From positions 1 to 52,568 of the forward strand of contig JAFVFL010000015.1 of NCBI GenBank assembly GCA_017475555.1: 52,568 bases of DNA, given 5' to 3'. Under the pieces are notes generated by a model. The model had not been told where the DNA came from. It searched no databases and worked only from the letters and a program-made list of their open reading frames with translations. This DNA comes from Ruminococcus sp. (GTDB lineage Bacteria; Bacillota; Clostridia; Oscillospirales; Ruminococcaceae). Both the position numbers and the translations under genes were made by a program. Within the stretch, counting starts at the first letter, position 1. Each line of letters starts with the position of its first letter. Positions 7,211-16,183 of the stretch are shown in pieces.

Positions 7211-8137
7211 ATGATTTATACTGTTACATTCAATCCTGCGGTGGATTATGTTGTCCGCACCGGTGAGATGAAGCTCGGCTGTGTGAACCGTGCTGTCTCC
7301 GAGCAGATATTCTTCGGTGGAAAGGGTATCAACGTCTCCGCCGTACTTGCAGAGCTCGGCATAAGATCAAAGGCACTCGGATTTACTGCCGGCTTCACCG
7401 GAGAGGCAATCGAAAACGGCGTAAAGGCAATGGGTATAGATGCAGATTTCATAAGGCTCAGCTGCGGAAATTCCCGGATAAATGTCAAGATCAGGAGCGA
7501 TATGGAAACCGAGCTGAACGGTCAGGGCCCTGAGATAACCGAGAGCGATACTGCACTCCTGTTTGAAAAGCTGGACAGGCTGCAAAGCGGTGATACGCTT
7601 ATCCTCGCAGGAAGTATTCCCGGAAGCCTGCCGGCTGATATTTATGAGAGGATACTCGCTTCCCTGTCGGACAGGGATATCATGACCGTCGCTGATGCGT
7701 CCGGGGAGCTGCTGATGAGGCTGCTGAAATACCGTCCTTACCTGATAAAGCCCAATAATTTCGAGCTTGGAGAGCTTTTCGATACCGGGATAGATACCCC
7801 CGGTAAGGCTGTGGAATATGCCGGGAGATTACAGCAGCTCGGTGCTCAGAATGTACTCGTCTCAATGGCTGAACAGGGTGCAGTCCTGCTTGAAGGCTCA
7901 GGAAAAGTACACACCTGCGGCGTGTGCAGGGGGACTGTGAGAAATTCCGTTGGTGCAGGGGACTCTATGCTTGCAGGCTTTGTCGCCGGTCTTGAGCTGT
8001 ATACCGGAGAGGAACGCTTCTCACAGGCGCTAAGGCTTGGGACTGCGTGCGGCGGAGCAACCGCCTTTTCAGACGGACTTGCAGACAGAGAGGCGATATA
8101 CCGGCTTCTTGAACAGCTTGAGGGAGGACTGGAATGA
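7211..8137 (+). CDS. fruK: 1-phosphofructokinase family hexose kinase
   Basis: A 308-residue PfkB-family sugar-phosphate kinase, cytosolic. The N-terminal MIYTVTFNPAVDYVV is typical of FruK/LacC enzymes. The substrate motif FFGGKGINVSAVL (residues 35-47) and the C-terminal catalytic motif VGAGDSMLAGF (Asp as base) are intact. It probably phosphorylates fructose-1-phosphate, but tagatose-6-phosphate cannot be excluded by sequence, and no PTS gene is adjacent to decide. I use ATG 7211, behind GAAAGGAAGATAG, not the upstream in-frame start that would lie in the promoter. It overlaps the following EamA transporter by 4 nt. Confidence 0.85.
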   Translation: MIYTVTFNPAVDYVVRTGEMKLGCVNRAVSEQIFFGGKGINVSAVLAELGIRSKALGFTAGFTGEAIENGVKAMGIDADFIRLSCGNSRINVKIRSDMETELNGQGPEITESDTALLFEKLDRLQSGDTLILAGSIPGSLPADIYERILASLSDRDIMTVADASGELLMRLLKYRPYLIKPNNFELGELFDTGIDTPGKAVEYAGRLQQLGAQNVLVSMAEQGAVLLEGSGKVHTCGVCRGTVRNSVGAGDSMLAGFVAGLELYTGEERFSQALRLGTACGGATAFSDGLADREAIYRLLEQLEGGLE

Positions 8138-9045
8138 AAAGAATAATACAGCTTCTTCCGTCAGCTGCGGTGCTCTCAGCAGGACTTCTCTGGGGAATGA
8201 TAAGTCTTTTCGTCAGGGGACTTTCCGCAGCCGGACTTGACCCGGTACAGATAACGATGATACGTCTTGCAGTCGCCGCACCTGTCTTCACCGTTTCAGC
8301 TTTGCTTATCGACCATAAGCTGCTGAAAATAAGGCTCCGGGATATATGGATGTTTATCGGTACCGGCATAATCAGCATCGTGCTTTTCAACATCTGTTAT
8401 TTCTACGCCCTTATACACTCACAGGCTTCTGTAGCCGTCATACTCCTCTACACCTCACCTGCATTCATTATGCTGCTGTCAGCCCTCATCTTCCGGGAAA
8501 GGATAACTCCCGTCAAGATACTCTCACTTATCCTGACGATATGCGGCTGCGTGCTTGTTGCCGGATTTTCAGGCGGCAGCGGGATATCCCCGGTCATAGT
8601 TGCCGTGGGGCTCGCCTCCGGTCTTTTCTACGGGCTTTACACGATATTCGGACGAGCTGCCCTGAAACGCTACAGTGCCTTCACGGTTACGGTATACACA
8701 TTCATATTCGGGCTTGCAGGGATACTCCCCCTCAGCCGTCCTGCTGAGGCTGCCCGGACAATATTCAGGTCGGAGGACAAAATAAAGCTGATACTTCTCT
8801 GTCTCGGTGTCGGGATAATGTGTACCGCATTGTCATATGTGCTCTACACATGGGGACTGTCCGGAATGGAGTCCGGGAAAGCGGCGGTTCTTGCAGCCTC
8901 TGAGCCTGTAGTCGGTGCAGTCATCGGAATGACACTGTACCATGAAAGCAGGAGCGTAACGAAGATCATAGGGATAATCATGATAATCGCCGCCATGCTC
9001 GTGCTTGAGCTGCCAAAAAAAGCTAAGAAAGCCACTGATACATGA
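8134..9045 (+). CDS. EamA/DMT-superfamily transporter
   Basis: A 303-residue inner-membrane protein with about ten hydrophobic segments arranged as two EamA repeats. The first starts SAGLLWGMISLFVRGL, and the second around VGLASGLFYGLYTIFGRAAL. Members export metabolites such as amino acids or take up small organic molecules, and the substrate cannot be read from sequence. The ATGA overlap with the kinase gene implies translational coupling and perhaps a metabolic link. A terminator follows at 9066. Confidence 0.85.
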   Translation: MKRIIQLLPSAAVLSAGLLWGMISLFVRGLSAAGLDPVQITMIRLAVAAPVFTVSALLIDHKLLKIRLRDIWMFIGTGIISIVLFNICYFYALIHSQASVAVILLYTSPAFIMLLSALIFRERITPVKILSLILTICGCVLVAGFSGGSGISPVIVAVGLASGLFYGLYTIFGRAALKRYSAFTVTVYTFIFGLAGILPLSRPAEAARTIFRSEDKIKLILLCLGVGIMCTALSYVLYTWGLSGMESGKAAVLAASEPVVGAVIGMTLYHESRSVTKIIGIIMIIAAMLVLELPKKAKKATDT

Positions 9046-9065
9046 GGAATCATAATGATATCCAT

Positions 9066-9094
9066 GCCCGGAAAAGCTCCGGGCTTTATTTTTG
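9066..9094 (+). terminator. Terminator of the kinase/EamA operon
   Basis: Stem GCCCGGA (9066-9072) and TCCGGGC (9078-9084), 5-nt loop, then TTTATTTTTG. It separates this operon from the next promoter at 9124. Confidence 0.85.
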
Positions 9095-9123
9095 TTAATT
9101 TTATATAATATTTCACTAAGGTG

Positions 9124-9152
9124 ATGACAAATCTGTCGAAATGTGTTATAAT
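9124..9152 (+). promoter_or_regulatory. Promoter of the AAA/HEPN two-gene cassette
   Basis: ATGACA (9124-9129, one mismatch to consensus), 17-bp spacer, perfect TATAAT (9147-9152). It sits 44 nt before the start codon of the giant ATPase gene and right after the preceding terminator, so the cassette has its own transcription unit. Confidence 0.8.
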
Positions 9153-9196
9153 ATGCTTATATGCGGAGTTATGCTCTGCGGAAAAGGAGTGATTTT

Positions 9197-12100
9197 ATGA
9201 GCGCTATGAACAGTCAGCTCGACCTGACAAAAAAGCTTTCGGACACCATTGACGAAGCTGAACGCCTGATGGCCGAGCTTGTCAGCAGAATGGACGATAT
9301 GTCCGGCACTCTCAGGCAAAAAAAATTTGTCAGCCCTGAGACTGTACAGAATACCCTCGAAGCAGTCACAAGCTATCTGAAAACTCAGACTATACTTACC
9401 ACTGATCTGCTTCAGTACAGCAAGGAACCGGTCGGGTCTCTCGAAAATGCAAGAGATATCCTGAGCACAATAGGAAAGCAGCTCGAAATGCAGCAGCTTT
9501 CAGAGCTTCTCAGGTCGGTCATCTCCCAGAACAAGATGCTGTCAGACATAATAAACACGCTTGCGGAGGAGGTCAGCTCGCCCGACTGCGGCGAGGAAAA
9601 GCTGAACATAGCAAAGGCTCTCATCTCAGACCTGAAAAACGGCGGATTCGCTTCTCTTTCCGGTATCGAGGCTGTAAGCAGAAACCCGGAATACTCCATG
9701 CTGCTTGTAAATGTCATCATGGGAACGCTTTCTCTGCCTGAATCGGCAGATACCTCCGCTGTCACCGCTCCTGTAAAAGTACCGGAGCCCGTCAGTAATA
9801 CCAGAGCTATTGAAAAAGCCGAAGAAGAGTCAGTCCTGACCGAAGCTGACGAGGAAACAGCTGCCGTGGAGATAAATATTGCTCCTGAGCCGGAAAACGC
9901 AGCTGAAAATGAACCCGCAGATGAGCCGGAAGCTCAGCCTGTGACTGAGGAGACAGTTTCTACAGCCGCAGCACCGGCTGAGCCAGAGGCAGAGCAGGAT
10001 ACAACACCGGCTTCTAAAAAGGAATATGACGAGAATGTTTTAGCATATGCAGACAGGATAAAGGAAGCAAACAAGACCATCGCCTTTGATTTCAAGAAAG
10101 ACAGCGGCGGCTTTGCACAGTGTTTGAAGAGTGCCCAGGCAGACAAGGGTCTGAAGGCAAAGGAGCTTAAAAAGATCGTGTATATCAGAAACAGGAAGGG
10201 TACACAAGAGCCTGACACGATATACCAAGCCATTTTTGAACGTCTGCGTGACTACTGCTTCTGCGATGCACAGACTGTTGCAAACGATGTAGGTATGCCT
10301 GACAAGCCGATGATCGCTGAAAACCGCTTCAATGAGCTCTACAAGGAGGGCTACGTCCAGAAATTTATAGACGAAAACGGCAAGGTATTCTATGCCCTGA
10401 CCTCCAAATCCTTCATGATACCGACAAATAAGGAGCTTTTCAGGATACTTTTCAGCAAGACCGCCCCGGTAGCAATAGCCGATCAGATACCTCTCAGCGA
10501 GCTTGCTGTGTCCGACATTACTGACAAGATAGTCTCCCCGAAGATACCACGGAACGGACGCTTCAAGATACTTGAGGGCGGAATGAACCTGAGACTTCTG
10601 CTATATGTAAGTCTCGACGCAAGCAAGCCTCACAGACTATATCTCATATCATGCTTTAAATCCGTTGAGGAGATCGCTGAAGCATTCGTATGGATAGATG
10701 CAGAGTGCGATGTCATAAAGAGCTCTGTTTCTGACTTTCCTGAGATCACCTTCATATGCCCGGAGGCTGAGGACGCTGAAAAGCTCCGCAGTCTGTATCA
10801 TGCCGCAAATTCCTGCGGTATACCGGAGGAGAAGACCTGTGCGATAAGCTTTGCTGATGTGGACGATCTCTATACTGATGACGATCTTCCACCAGATGAC
10901 GGCGGTGCGATAGATGTCAGTATGGCCGGCGACGATACATCTGAGGATACTGAGTCTGAGGAGGAGACTGCCGCAGCTGAGCCGGAGACTGTAGACCAGG
11001 CAGCTGTACCGGAGGAGAAGCCTGAGGGGGATACCCCGGAGAAAGCTGAGGAGACAGACGGCGGCAATTCTGATGATACCGGTGACGGTGAACAGAAGGA
11101 GGATATCCCGTCTGATAAGCAGACAGATGATGCACCTGTGAACGGTGCGGAAAAGACACCTGATACTGTCACAGAGCCTGAGCCCCCCAAGCCTGAGCCG
11201 ACCGACAAAGACGATATTATGACAAGCCCGGTAACCGATGATCCTGAGGAGGTCATTCTTAACGTAAGATATGTCAGCTTTGAGGATGCAGAAAAAAACG
11301 CCTCGAAAATGATAGTCAACGGAAGGGATTATTGTGCGATATCTTATCTTAAAGTCCTTTCAAATGCCAATAAGCAGCTCCGTGACCTTTACAAGCTGCT
11401 CGCCTATGTCCGCAATGCTCCTGACTACAGTGAGCAGTACAGCTCGGATTTCATAATAGATATCGCCGGTAATCAGGAGCTTTCAAAGAGCGGGCTTTCA
11501 GCCGATCTCATTTCAGCTGCACTGCTGCGTACATTCTTCTCCAATGATACCAGCTATGACTACTCCATGAAATCAGTGCTCGGTCTTGCGGACGGCTCAG
11601 ATATACCCGGACTAAAGGACATCGCCAATGATTTTATGGTGTTCAAGAACACCGCCGGTAAGGGCATGGAATACTACAGCGACTATATGCGCAAGAGCCA
11701 GCTCAATGCTCAGAGCCAGATAGAGTCTGCGGTAAGCACTGCAAAGTATTACTATCAGCAGAATGTAGAGCTGCCGTTCAACGAATCGACAAGCTGCCAG
11801 CGCTACAACGATACTGCCGTTGAGCTTTTCAAGCCGACCGGAGATGTTGCATACTATCTGAAGCTTGCTGCGGATAATAAAAAGAAGGCTCTGGATCAGG
11901 TAGAGGAATTCATCTCAGGCTTTATCCGTGCAAAGAGGACACTTTCCGAAAAAAATCTGTCCTCTGACAAGATAAACGACCTTATCGACGAGGCATGGGA
12001 CAAGGCTAACATAAACCCGAATAAATACAAATCCACAAAGCTCGTTTCCCAGTTCAGGAACAGGCTTTATAAGCGTCTTGAGGATTCCCTGAGCGCTATA

Positions 12101-14908
12101 GCAAAATGGGTAAGGCTCGTCAGGAACAATGACGTCACCGAAAACAAGCTCTCTGTAAATAAGAAAAATGAGCTTATCGAAAGAATAAATATCGTCTCAG
12201 ACCTCTGCCGTGACATAATAGCTGAGGCTAAGAGAAAGTCCGATATCAAAAGAGAAGCCGGCGTAACGGTAATTTCCGCCACCCTGAAGGAGATACGTGA
12301 TATGCTCTCAGGCACCTACGAACAGGAGCCAAGAGACCGTTTCTTCTATACAGGCTATCTCCGTCACAGCAATATCCCTCTCAGGGACGGCATGGGCGAT
12401 ATCCTTGTACCTGAGCTTACAAATATGTGCTCGGGTATAGACGGATTCGATATAGTGAGCCGTCTTGAGGAGCATGGTCTGGAGACTGTACAGAGAGAGC
12501 TGCTGACTAATGATGAGTTCTTAGGACAGGATCATCTTCTGTTCGATATCCCGACTGCTGAGTATACTATCGGTTTGCAGGAAGCATATGGTTTTCTGGA
12601 TATCGAGCTGAAGAACAGCGTTGATTTCTACAGGACAAAGTCGGATAACATATCAGAGGTAGAGAGATTCACACGGAGAAAGCACGGCGAATTTATCGAG
12701 AATCTTGAGCTTTCACAGAGCTACGGAAGATTCAACTCCGTGGTCGATTCAAACTTCAAGGAGAACCTTCTCTCACAGCTTGAGGAGGTATTCAGATTTG
12801 CACTGAAAACACAGTATTACGGCTTCTACCTGCGTGCTGTCTTCCATGCGAACAGCATGATAGAGCGTATCTCCTCACTTCAGGAGGCTCCCATAAAGGC
12901 ACAGCTCGTCGCACTCCGCAGGACTATAGAGGCTGACACCTACAAAAAGGTCGATGATGTGCTTTCGGCTGCACTGCATAAGGTAGAAAAGTACATAAGT
13001 ATACGCAATTATACTGCGGCTGAGGATATGATAAGGCGTATCCAGAACAACGATTACGCCGATGTTCAGAGCAGCAACAGCTATGAGCTTTTGCAGGATT
13101 TCCACAACCAGTACGAGACGATATTCAGAAAATGCCCGAAATGGGAGGGCGACCTCGTTGATATATCGAAGGTACAGCAGTACGTAAGACGTACCGCCGT
13201 ATACAGCAAGGACGAAGCAGGCGGTATAAAGCTCCTGAGTGCATGGTTCAGGACTGGCAGCAATATGACCGCAGAGCGTGCAAAGGAGCTGCTCAGACTG
13301 CTCGGACTTCCCTGTGCAACGATACAGGAAGCAGGGATAAAGGAGAATTTCAGCAATTATTATGAGTGTACTCTCGCTATGGAGAATTCTGCAAGAAGCA
13401 ATTTCTCTCATATCCTCGCTCCGTTCGGCACAGAGGCAAAGCGCACTCCATTCGGCGTACTCTTCCTGCCCGGAAATTACCTTGCTGACAGAATGCTGAA
13501 TGAAATAGATCAGATCTGCGGCTACGGCAGGCACACTATCATTTTCGTTGACTACCACTACGCAGAGGCTGACAGAAGACGTCTTGCCGATGCGATAAGG
13601 ATAAAGAACTACGGAAAGATATATATGCTCGTTGACAGAGTGCTCATGACATACCTCGCTGCACACTATGTCAGGACATCAGCTAACGCTATGGATCCGG
13701 GAATGCTCATGAAGCTCGCTATGCCGTTCTCATACTATCAGCCATATGTTCCGGATTCCGGAAACTATATGCCGCCTGAAATGTTCGTCGGAAGAGATGA
13801 AGAGCTGAACAAAATAAAGGACAGACAGGGCGTTCATCTGCTCTACGGCGGACGGCAGCTCGGTAAATCGGCTCTGCTCAAAAAGGCGAAATTCGACATT
13901 AATGGTATCGTGGGTCAGCGTGCAGTCTATGTTGATATACGTGCAATGAACGCAGCTGAGTCTGCACAGGAGGTCAGCACCGAATTTATCAAGGACGGAC
14001 TGTTCAGTTCGGATCAGATCTATTATGACTGGTCGGAACTCGTTGACGCAATAGAAAGCTGCATCATAAAGCACCACCTGGATTACCTGCTGCTGCTACT
14101 CGATGAGGGCGACGAGTTTATAGCAAGCTGCCGGAAGGATATGTACAGGCAGATCGAAAAGCTCAAGAAGCTCACCCTGAGCGACAGAGTATCCTTCAAG
14201 TTCGTTATCGCCGGACTCCACAACCTTTCAAGATTCACCAACGAGAGCAAGAGAGCTGCTTCGGATGATGACGTGAATCCGATAATCCCGCACCTGAAAT
14301 ATGAGACGATCAGACCATTCAACTACTCAGATGCCCGTAAGCTCCTTGAATATCCTCTCAGCTTCCTCGGTATCTTCTTCAAGGGCGATGAAAAGGCTGA
14401 GGGACTTATCTCCACTATACTCGCAACAGCAAACTACTTCCCCGGACTCATCCAGTTCTACTGCTCAAAGCTCGTCGAGCTGATGCGCACAGTCCCGATA
14501 ACCCAGCAGCCCTATTTCATTACTGAGAATTACATACAGAGGCTTCTTGCACAGGAGTCCTTCACCACACAGATCAAGGATAAATTCAGTATCACCCTCG
14601 CACTCGATAAGGATAATTACTACGACATAATCGCACTTATCATGGCATATCTGTACAATGAAAAGGGACTCAGCACAGGCTACAGTGCGGACGATGTCAA
14701 GAACTGCGGCAGCAAGGAGTTCGGTATAAAAAAGATAACCTCGGTAGACAGAGATCACCTTGAGCTTTACATGAATGAAATGGTAGACCTCAATATCTTC
14801 CGTAAGGACAACGAGGGCAGATTTATGTTCTCCCGCCAGAACTTCCTCCAGCTCATGGGAAGCGAATCAGATGTCATGAACGCACTGTTCAAGTATTCTG
14901 AGGTCTGA
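9197..14908 (+). CDS. Giant multidomain P-loop ATPase (AAA/STAND-like), 1903 residues
   Basis: I recognise no named family for the whole protein. Seen in order: an N-terminal helical, coiled-coil-like region (1-180); a Pro/Glu/Ala-rich acidic linker (195-275); a globular part (275-555) with winged-helix-like RFNELYKEGYVQKFIDENGK; a second acidic linker (555-680); a long mostly helical middle (690-1390); an alpha/beta segment with FGVLFLPGNYLADRML and HTIIFVDYHYAEADRRRLAD (about 1405-1490); and a C-terminal ATPase. That ATPase has the entry motif MFVGRDEEL (1530), Walker A GGRQLGKSALL (1550), Walker B LLLLLDEGDEF (Asp near 1636), sensor-like KFVIAGLHN, and a winged-helix-like tail. FVGRxxEL with RQLGKS is typical of AAA_16/AAA_35 or STAND-type signalling ATPases. 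The start at 9197 follows AAAAGGAGTGA. No signal peptide or membrane segment is seen. The HEPN-type gene follows after 11 nt. By inference it may be a sensor of an immunity-like system. Confidence 0.75.
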   Translation: MSAMNSQLDLTKKLSDTIDEAERLMAELVSRMDDMSGTLRQKKFVSPETVQNTLEAVTSYLKTQTILTTDLLQYSKEPVGSLENARDILSTIGKQLEMQQLSELLRSVISQNKMLSDIINTLAEEVSSPDCGEEKLNIAKALISDLKNGGFASLSGIEAVSRNPEYSMLLVNVIMGTLSLPESADTSAVTAPVKVPEPVSNTRAIEKAEEESVLTEADEETAAVEINIAPEPENAAENEPADEPEAQPVTEETVSTAAAPAEPEAEQDTTPASKKEYDENVLAYADRIKEANKTIAFDFKKDSGGFAQCLKSAQADKGLKAKELKKIVYIRNRKGTQEPDTIYQAIFERLRDYCFCDAQTVANDVGMPDKPMIAENRFNELYKEGYVQKFIDENGKVFYALTSKSFMIPTNKELFRILFSKTAPVAIADQIPLSELAVSDITDKIVSPKIPRNGRFKILEGGMNLRLLLYVSLDASKPHRLYLISCFKSVEEIAEAFVWIDAECDVIKSSVSDFPEITFICPEAEDAEKLRSLYHAANSCGIPEEKTCAISFADVDDLYTDDDLPPDDGGAIDVSMAGDDTSEDTESEEETAAAEPETVDQAAVPEEKPEGDTPEKAEETDGGNSDDTGDGEQKEDIPSDKQTDDAPVNGAEKTPDTVTEPEPPKPEPTDKDDIMTSPVTDDPEEVILNVRYVSFEDAEKNASKMIVNGRDYCAISYLKVLSNANKQLRDLYKLLAYVRNAPDYSEQYSSDFIIDIAGNQELSKSGLSADLISAALLRTFFSNDTSYDYSMKSVLGLADGSDIPGLKDIANDFMVFKNTAGKGMEYYSDYMRKSQLNAQSQIESAVSTAKYYYQQNVELPFNESTSCQRYNDTAVELFKPTGDVAYYLKLAADNKKKALDQVEEFISGFIRAKRTLSEKNLSSDKINDLIDEAWDKANINPNKYKSTKLVSQFRNRLYKRLEDSLSAIAKWVRLVRNNDVTENKLSVNKKNELIERINIVSDLCRDIIAEAKRKSDIKREAGVTVISATLKEIRDMLSGTYEQEPRDRFFYTGYLRHSNIPLRDGMGDILVPELTNMCSGIDGFDIVSRLEEHGLETVQRELLTNDEFLGQDHLLFDIPTAEYTIGLQEAYGFLDIELKNSVDFYRTKSDNISEVERFTRRKHGEFIENLELSQSYGRFNSVVDSNFKENLLSQLEEVFRFALKTQYYGFYLRAVFHANSMIERISSLQEAPIKAQLVALRRTIEADTYKKVDDVLSAALHKVEKYISIRNYTAAEDMIRRIQNNDYADVQSSNSYELLQDFHNQYETIFRKCPKWEGDLVDISKVQQYVRRTAVYSKDEAGGIKLLSAWFRTGSNMTAERAKELLRLLGLPCATIQEAGIKENFSNYYECTLAMENSARSNFSHILAPFGTEAKRTPFGVLFLPGNYLADRMLNEIDQICGYGRHTIIFVDYHYAEADRRRLADAIRIKNYGKIYMLVDRVLMTYLAAHYVRTSANAMDPGMLMKLAMPFSYYQPYVPDSGNYMPPEMFVGRDEELNKIKDRQGVHLLYGGRQLGKSALLKKAKFDINGIVGQRAVYVDIRAMNAAESAQEVSTEFIKDGLFSSDQIYYDWSELVDAIESCIIKHHLDYLLLLLDEGDEFIASCRKDMYRQIEKLKKLTLSDRVSFKFVIAGLHNLSRFTNESKRAASDDDVNPIIPHLKYETIRPFNYSDARKLLEYPLSFLGIFFKGDEKAEGLISTILATANYFPGLIQFYCSKLVELMRTVPITQQPYFITENYIQRLLAQESFTTQIKDKFSITLALDKDNYYDIIALIMAYLYNEKGLSTGYSADDVKNCGSKEFGIKKITSVDRDHLELYMNEMVDLNIFRKDNEGRFMFSRQNFLQLMGSESDVMNALFKYSEV

Positions 14909-14919
14909 GGAGGGCTGGT

Positions 14920-15963
14920 ATGAATAATAACGTATGGTGGACAAAGATAGCCAACGCTGCAAGGCTCATTTCAGATGTGACCGATTCAGTCTCTGACCGT
15001 CATTCGGTGATACTCGTCTACAGCGATGATATCCCGTTTTACGACGATATGTTCGAGACACTGCATAAGACTATTTCCTCAACAGATGCAAGCAGCAGAT
15101 TCACCGAGATAGACTCATCCCAGATAACGACGGACGTTGAAAGCTATATGTTTGATGAATTTTTTGCAGCATCTGCCGGAGAATATTTCCCGACCCCGAA
15201 TAACAGCCGTACACGCTTCATGGCTGAAAATATCAGTTCAGATCTGATCAGTACAAATATCTGGCTCAAGGCTGAATCTCCTGTACAGCTTGAAATGTGG
15301 CGGAAATTTCTCACGGAGTACAACAGCTACTGCAAGAAAGGCAGAAACGCTGTGTTCCTGCTTATAATGAAGGATAACGGCAAGAGCTGGGGAAATATAA
15401 AAAACACCAGAATACTGCGGTATGAGGATTATATATCGCAGTATGACAAATATATCTACTGTATGCTTGAGGCAGCTGAGCTGAAGGACTGTACGCCTGA
15501 GATGAAAAAATACATCGCAGAGCTTGCTATAGGTCTGAGCGGCGGCGATATGGAGAAATGCAGAGATATCCTGGGCTTTGGAAAGCAGCTGATCTCTGAG
15601 ACCTTCGGAGTTTGCCGCACCGTCATTCCAAAAATGGACGAAAGAGGTGTAAAGCGGGTAAAGTGGGAAACGCAGATGAAGCTCGTCTTCCCGATACTCG
15701 AAAAGTACAGGAGCCAGCTGCTCGATCTGTATCTTACTGATATAAAGAAGGCTATACCGTTTACAACTCCTACTCATGAGGTTATTGAAGACCCGTTTGA
15801 GCTTGACCTTGGGAATCTGAAGCAGATATGCGATAACGGCTACTTCAAAATGGATGATAAAAAATACAAAAAGCTGGTATTCTTCAAGGATAGCAGAAAT
15901 GATCTGGCACATATGAAGCCCATAGATGACAACAACGCACTGAAGATACTGAAAGAAGACTGA
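14920..15963 (+). CDS. Protein with C-terminal HEPN-type R-x4-H motif, partner of the giant ATPase
   Basis: A 347-residue cytosolic protein. The N-terminal third has an alpha/beta start (RHSVILVYSDDIPFYDDMFE) resembling a P-loop-like sheet without a Walker A motif. The middle is helical. The C-terminal 100 residues are helical and end SRNDLAHMKPID, where R-N-D-L-A-H matches the HEPN ribonuclease motif (Arg, polar residue, three residues, His). HEPN domains are common toxic RNase effectors of bacterial conflict systems. It starts 11 nt after the giant ATPase gene with its own GAGGAGGG ribosome binding site, so both are co-expressed. RNase activity is inferred from one motif and context. A structural, non-catalytic HEPN is possible. 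Confidence 0.65.
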   Translation: MNNNVWWTKIANAARLISDVTDSVSDRHSVILVYSDDIPFYDDMFETLHKTISSTDASSRFTEIDSSQITTDVESYMFDEFFAASAGEYFPTPNNSRTRFMAENISSDLISTNIWLKAESPVQLEMWRKFLTEYNSYCKKGRNAVFLLIMKDNGKSWGNIKNTRILRYEDYISQYDKYIYCMLEAAELKDCTPEMKKYIAELAIGLSGGDMEKCRDILGFGKQLISETFGVCRTVIPKMDERGVKRVKWETQMKLVFPILEKYRSQLLDLYLTDIKKAIPFTTPTHEVIEDPFELDLGNLKQICDNGYFKMDDKKYKKLVFFKDSRNDLAHMKPIDDNNALKILKED

Positions 15964-15982
15964 TAAAATACACCCCGGAAAT

Positions 15983-16058
15983 GAACTGCTCCCCTTTTGT
16001 TGGACAATGTGGTATAAGATATACCGATCATGCGTCTGACAAAAGGGGTTGTTTTTTT
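15983..16058 (+). terminator. Terminator hairpin made from an IS150-like end remnant
   Basis: CCCCTTTTGT (15991-16000) pairs perfectly with ACAAAAGGGG (16039-16048) around a smaller hairpin GGTAT/ATACC (16011-16025), followed by GTTTTTTT (16051-16058). The left part, TGAACTGCTCC then CCTTTTGTTGGACAATG, resembles from memory the terminal inverted repeat of IS150-type IS3 elements. The right part is an imperfect inverted copy. No transposase sequence lies between, so it looks like a residual or miniature element now serving as terminator of the cassette. Confidence 0.6.
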
Positions 16059-16133
16059 GGCAGATGTCAACACACCTGATTAGCATATTCCGAAAATGCA
16101 ACCAGATCTAACATTGATGTTAAAAATGGTTGG

Positions 16134-16162
16134 TTGACTTCACATTTTCTCCATGATATAAT
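16134..16162 (+). promoter_or_regulatory. Promoter of the XRE-AbrB/ABC exporter operon
   Basis: TTGACT (16134-16139), 17-bp spacer, TATAAT (16157-16162), 22 nt before the regulator start, giving a very short leader. Autoregulation by the encoded regulator is plausible, but I see no defined operator. Confidence 0.8.
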
Positions 16163-16183
16163 TTTCACAGTGAGGTGATAAAT

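Noticed and set aside
9934..10233. Minus-strand reading frames over the acidic linkers of the giant ATPase, including 10870-11319
   Set aside because: Low-complexity antisense of Glu/Pro-rich coding sequence, giving Ser/Ala-rich shadows without start signals.
12875..13666. 263-codon minus-strand reading frame inside the giant ATPase gene
   Set aside because: No ribosome binding site or domain. The plus-strand frame has clear protein features throughout.
15238..16101. 287-codon minus-strand reading frame over the HEPN-type gene
   Set aside because: Runs through a terminator and the opposite gene, is rich in residues typical of shadow frames, and has no domain.
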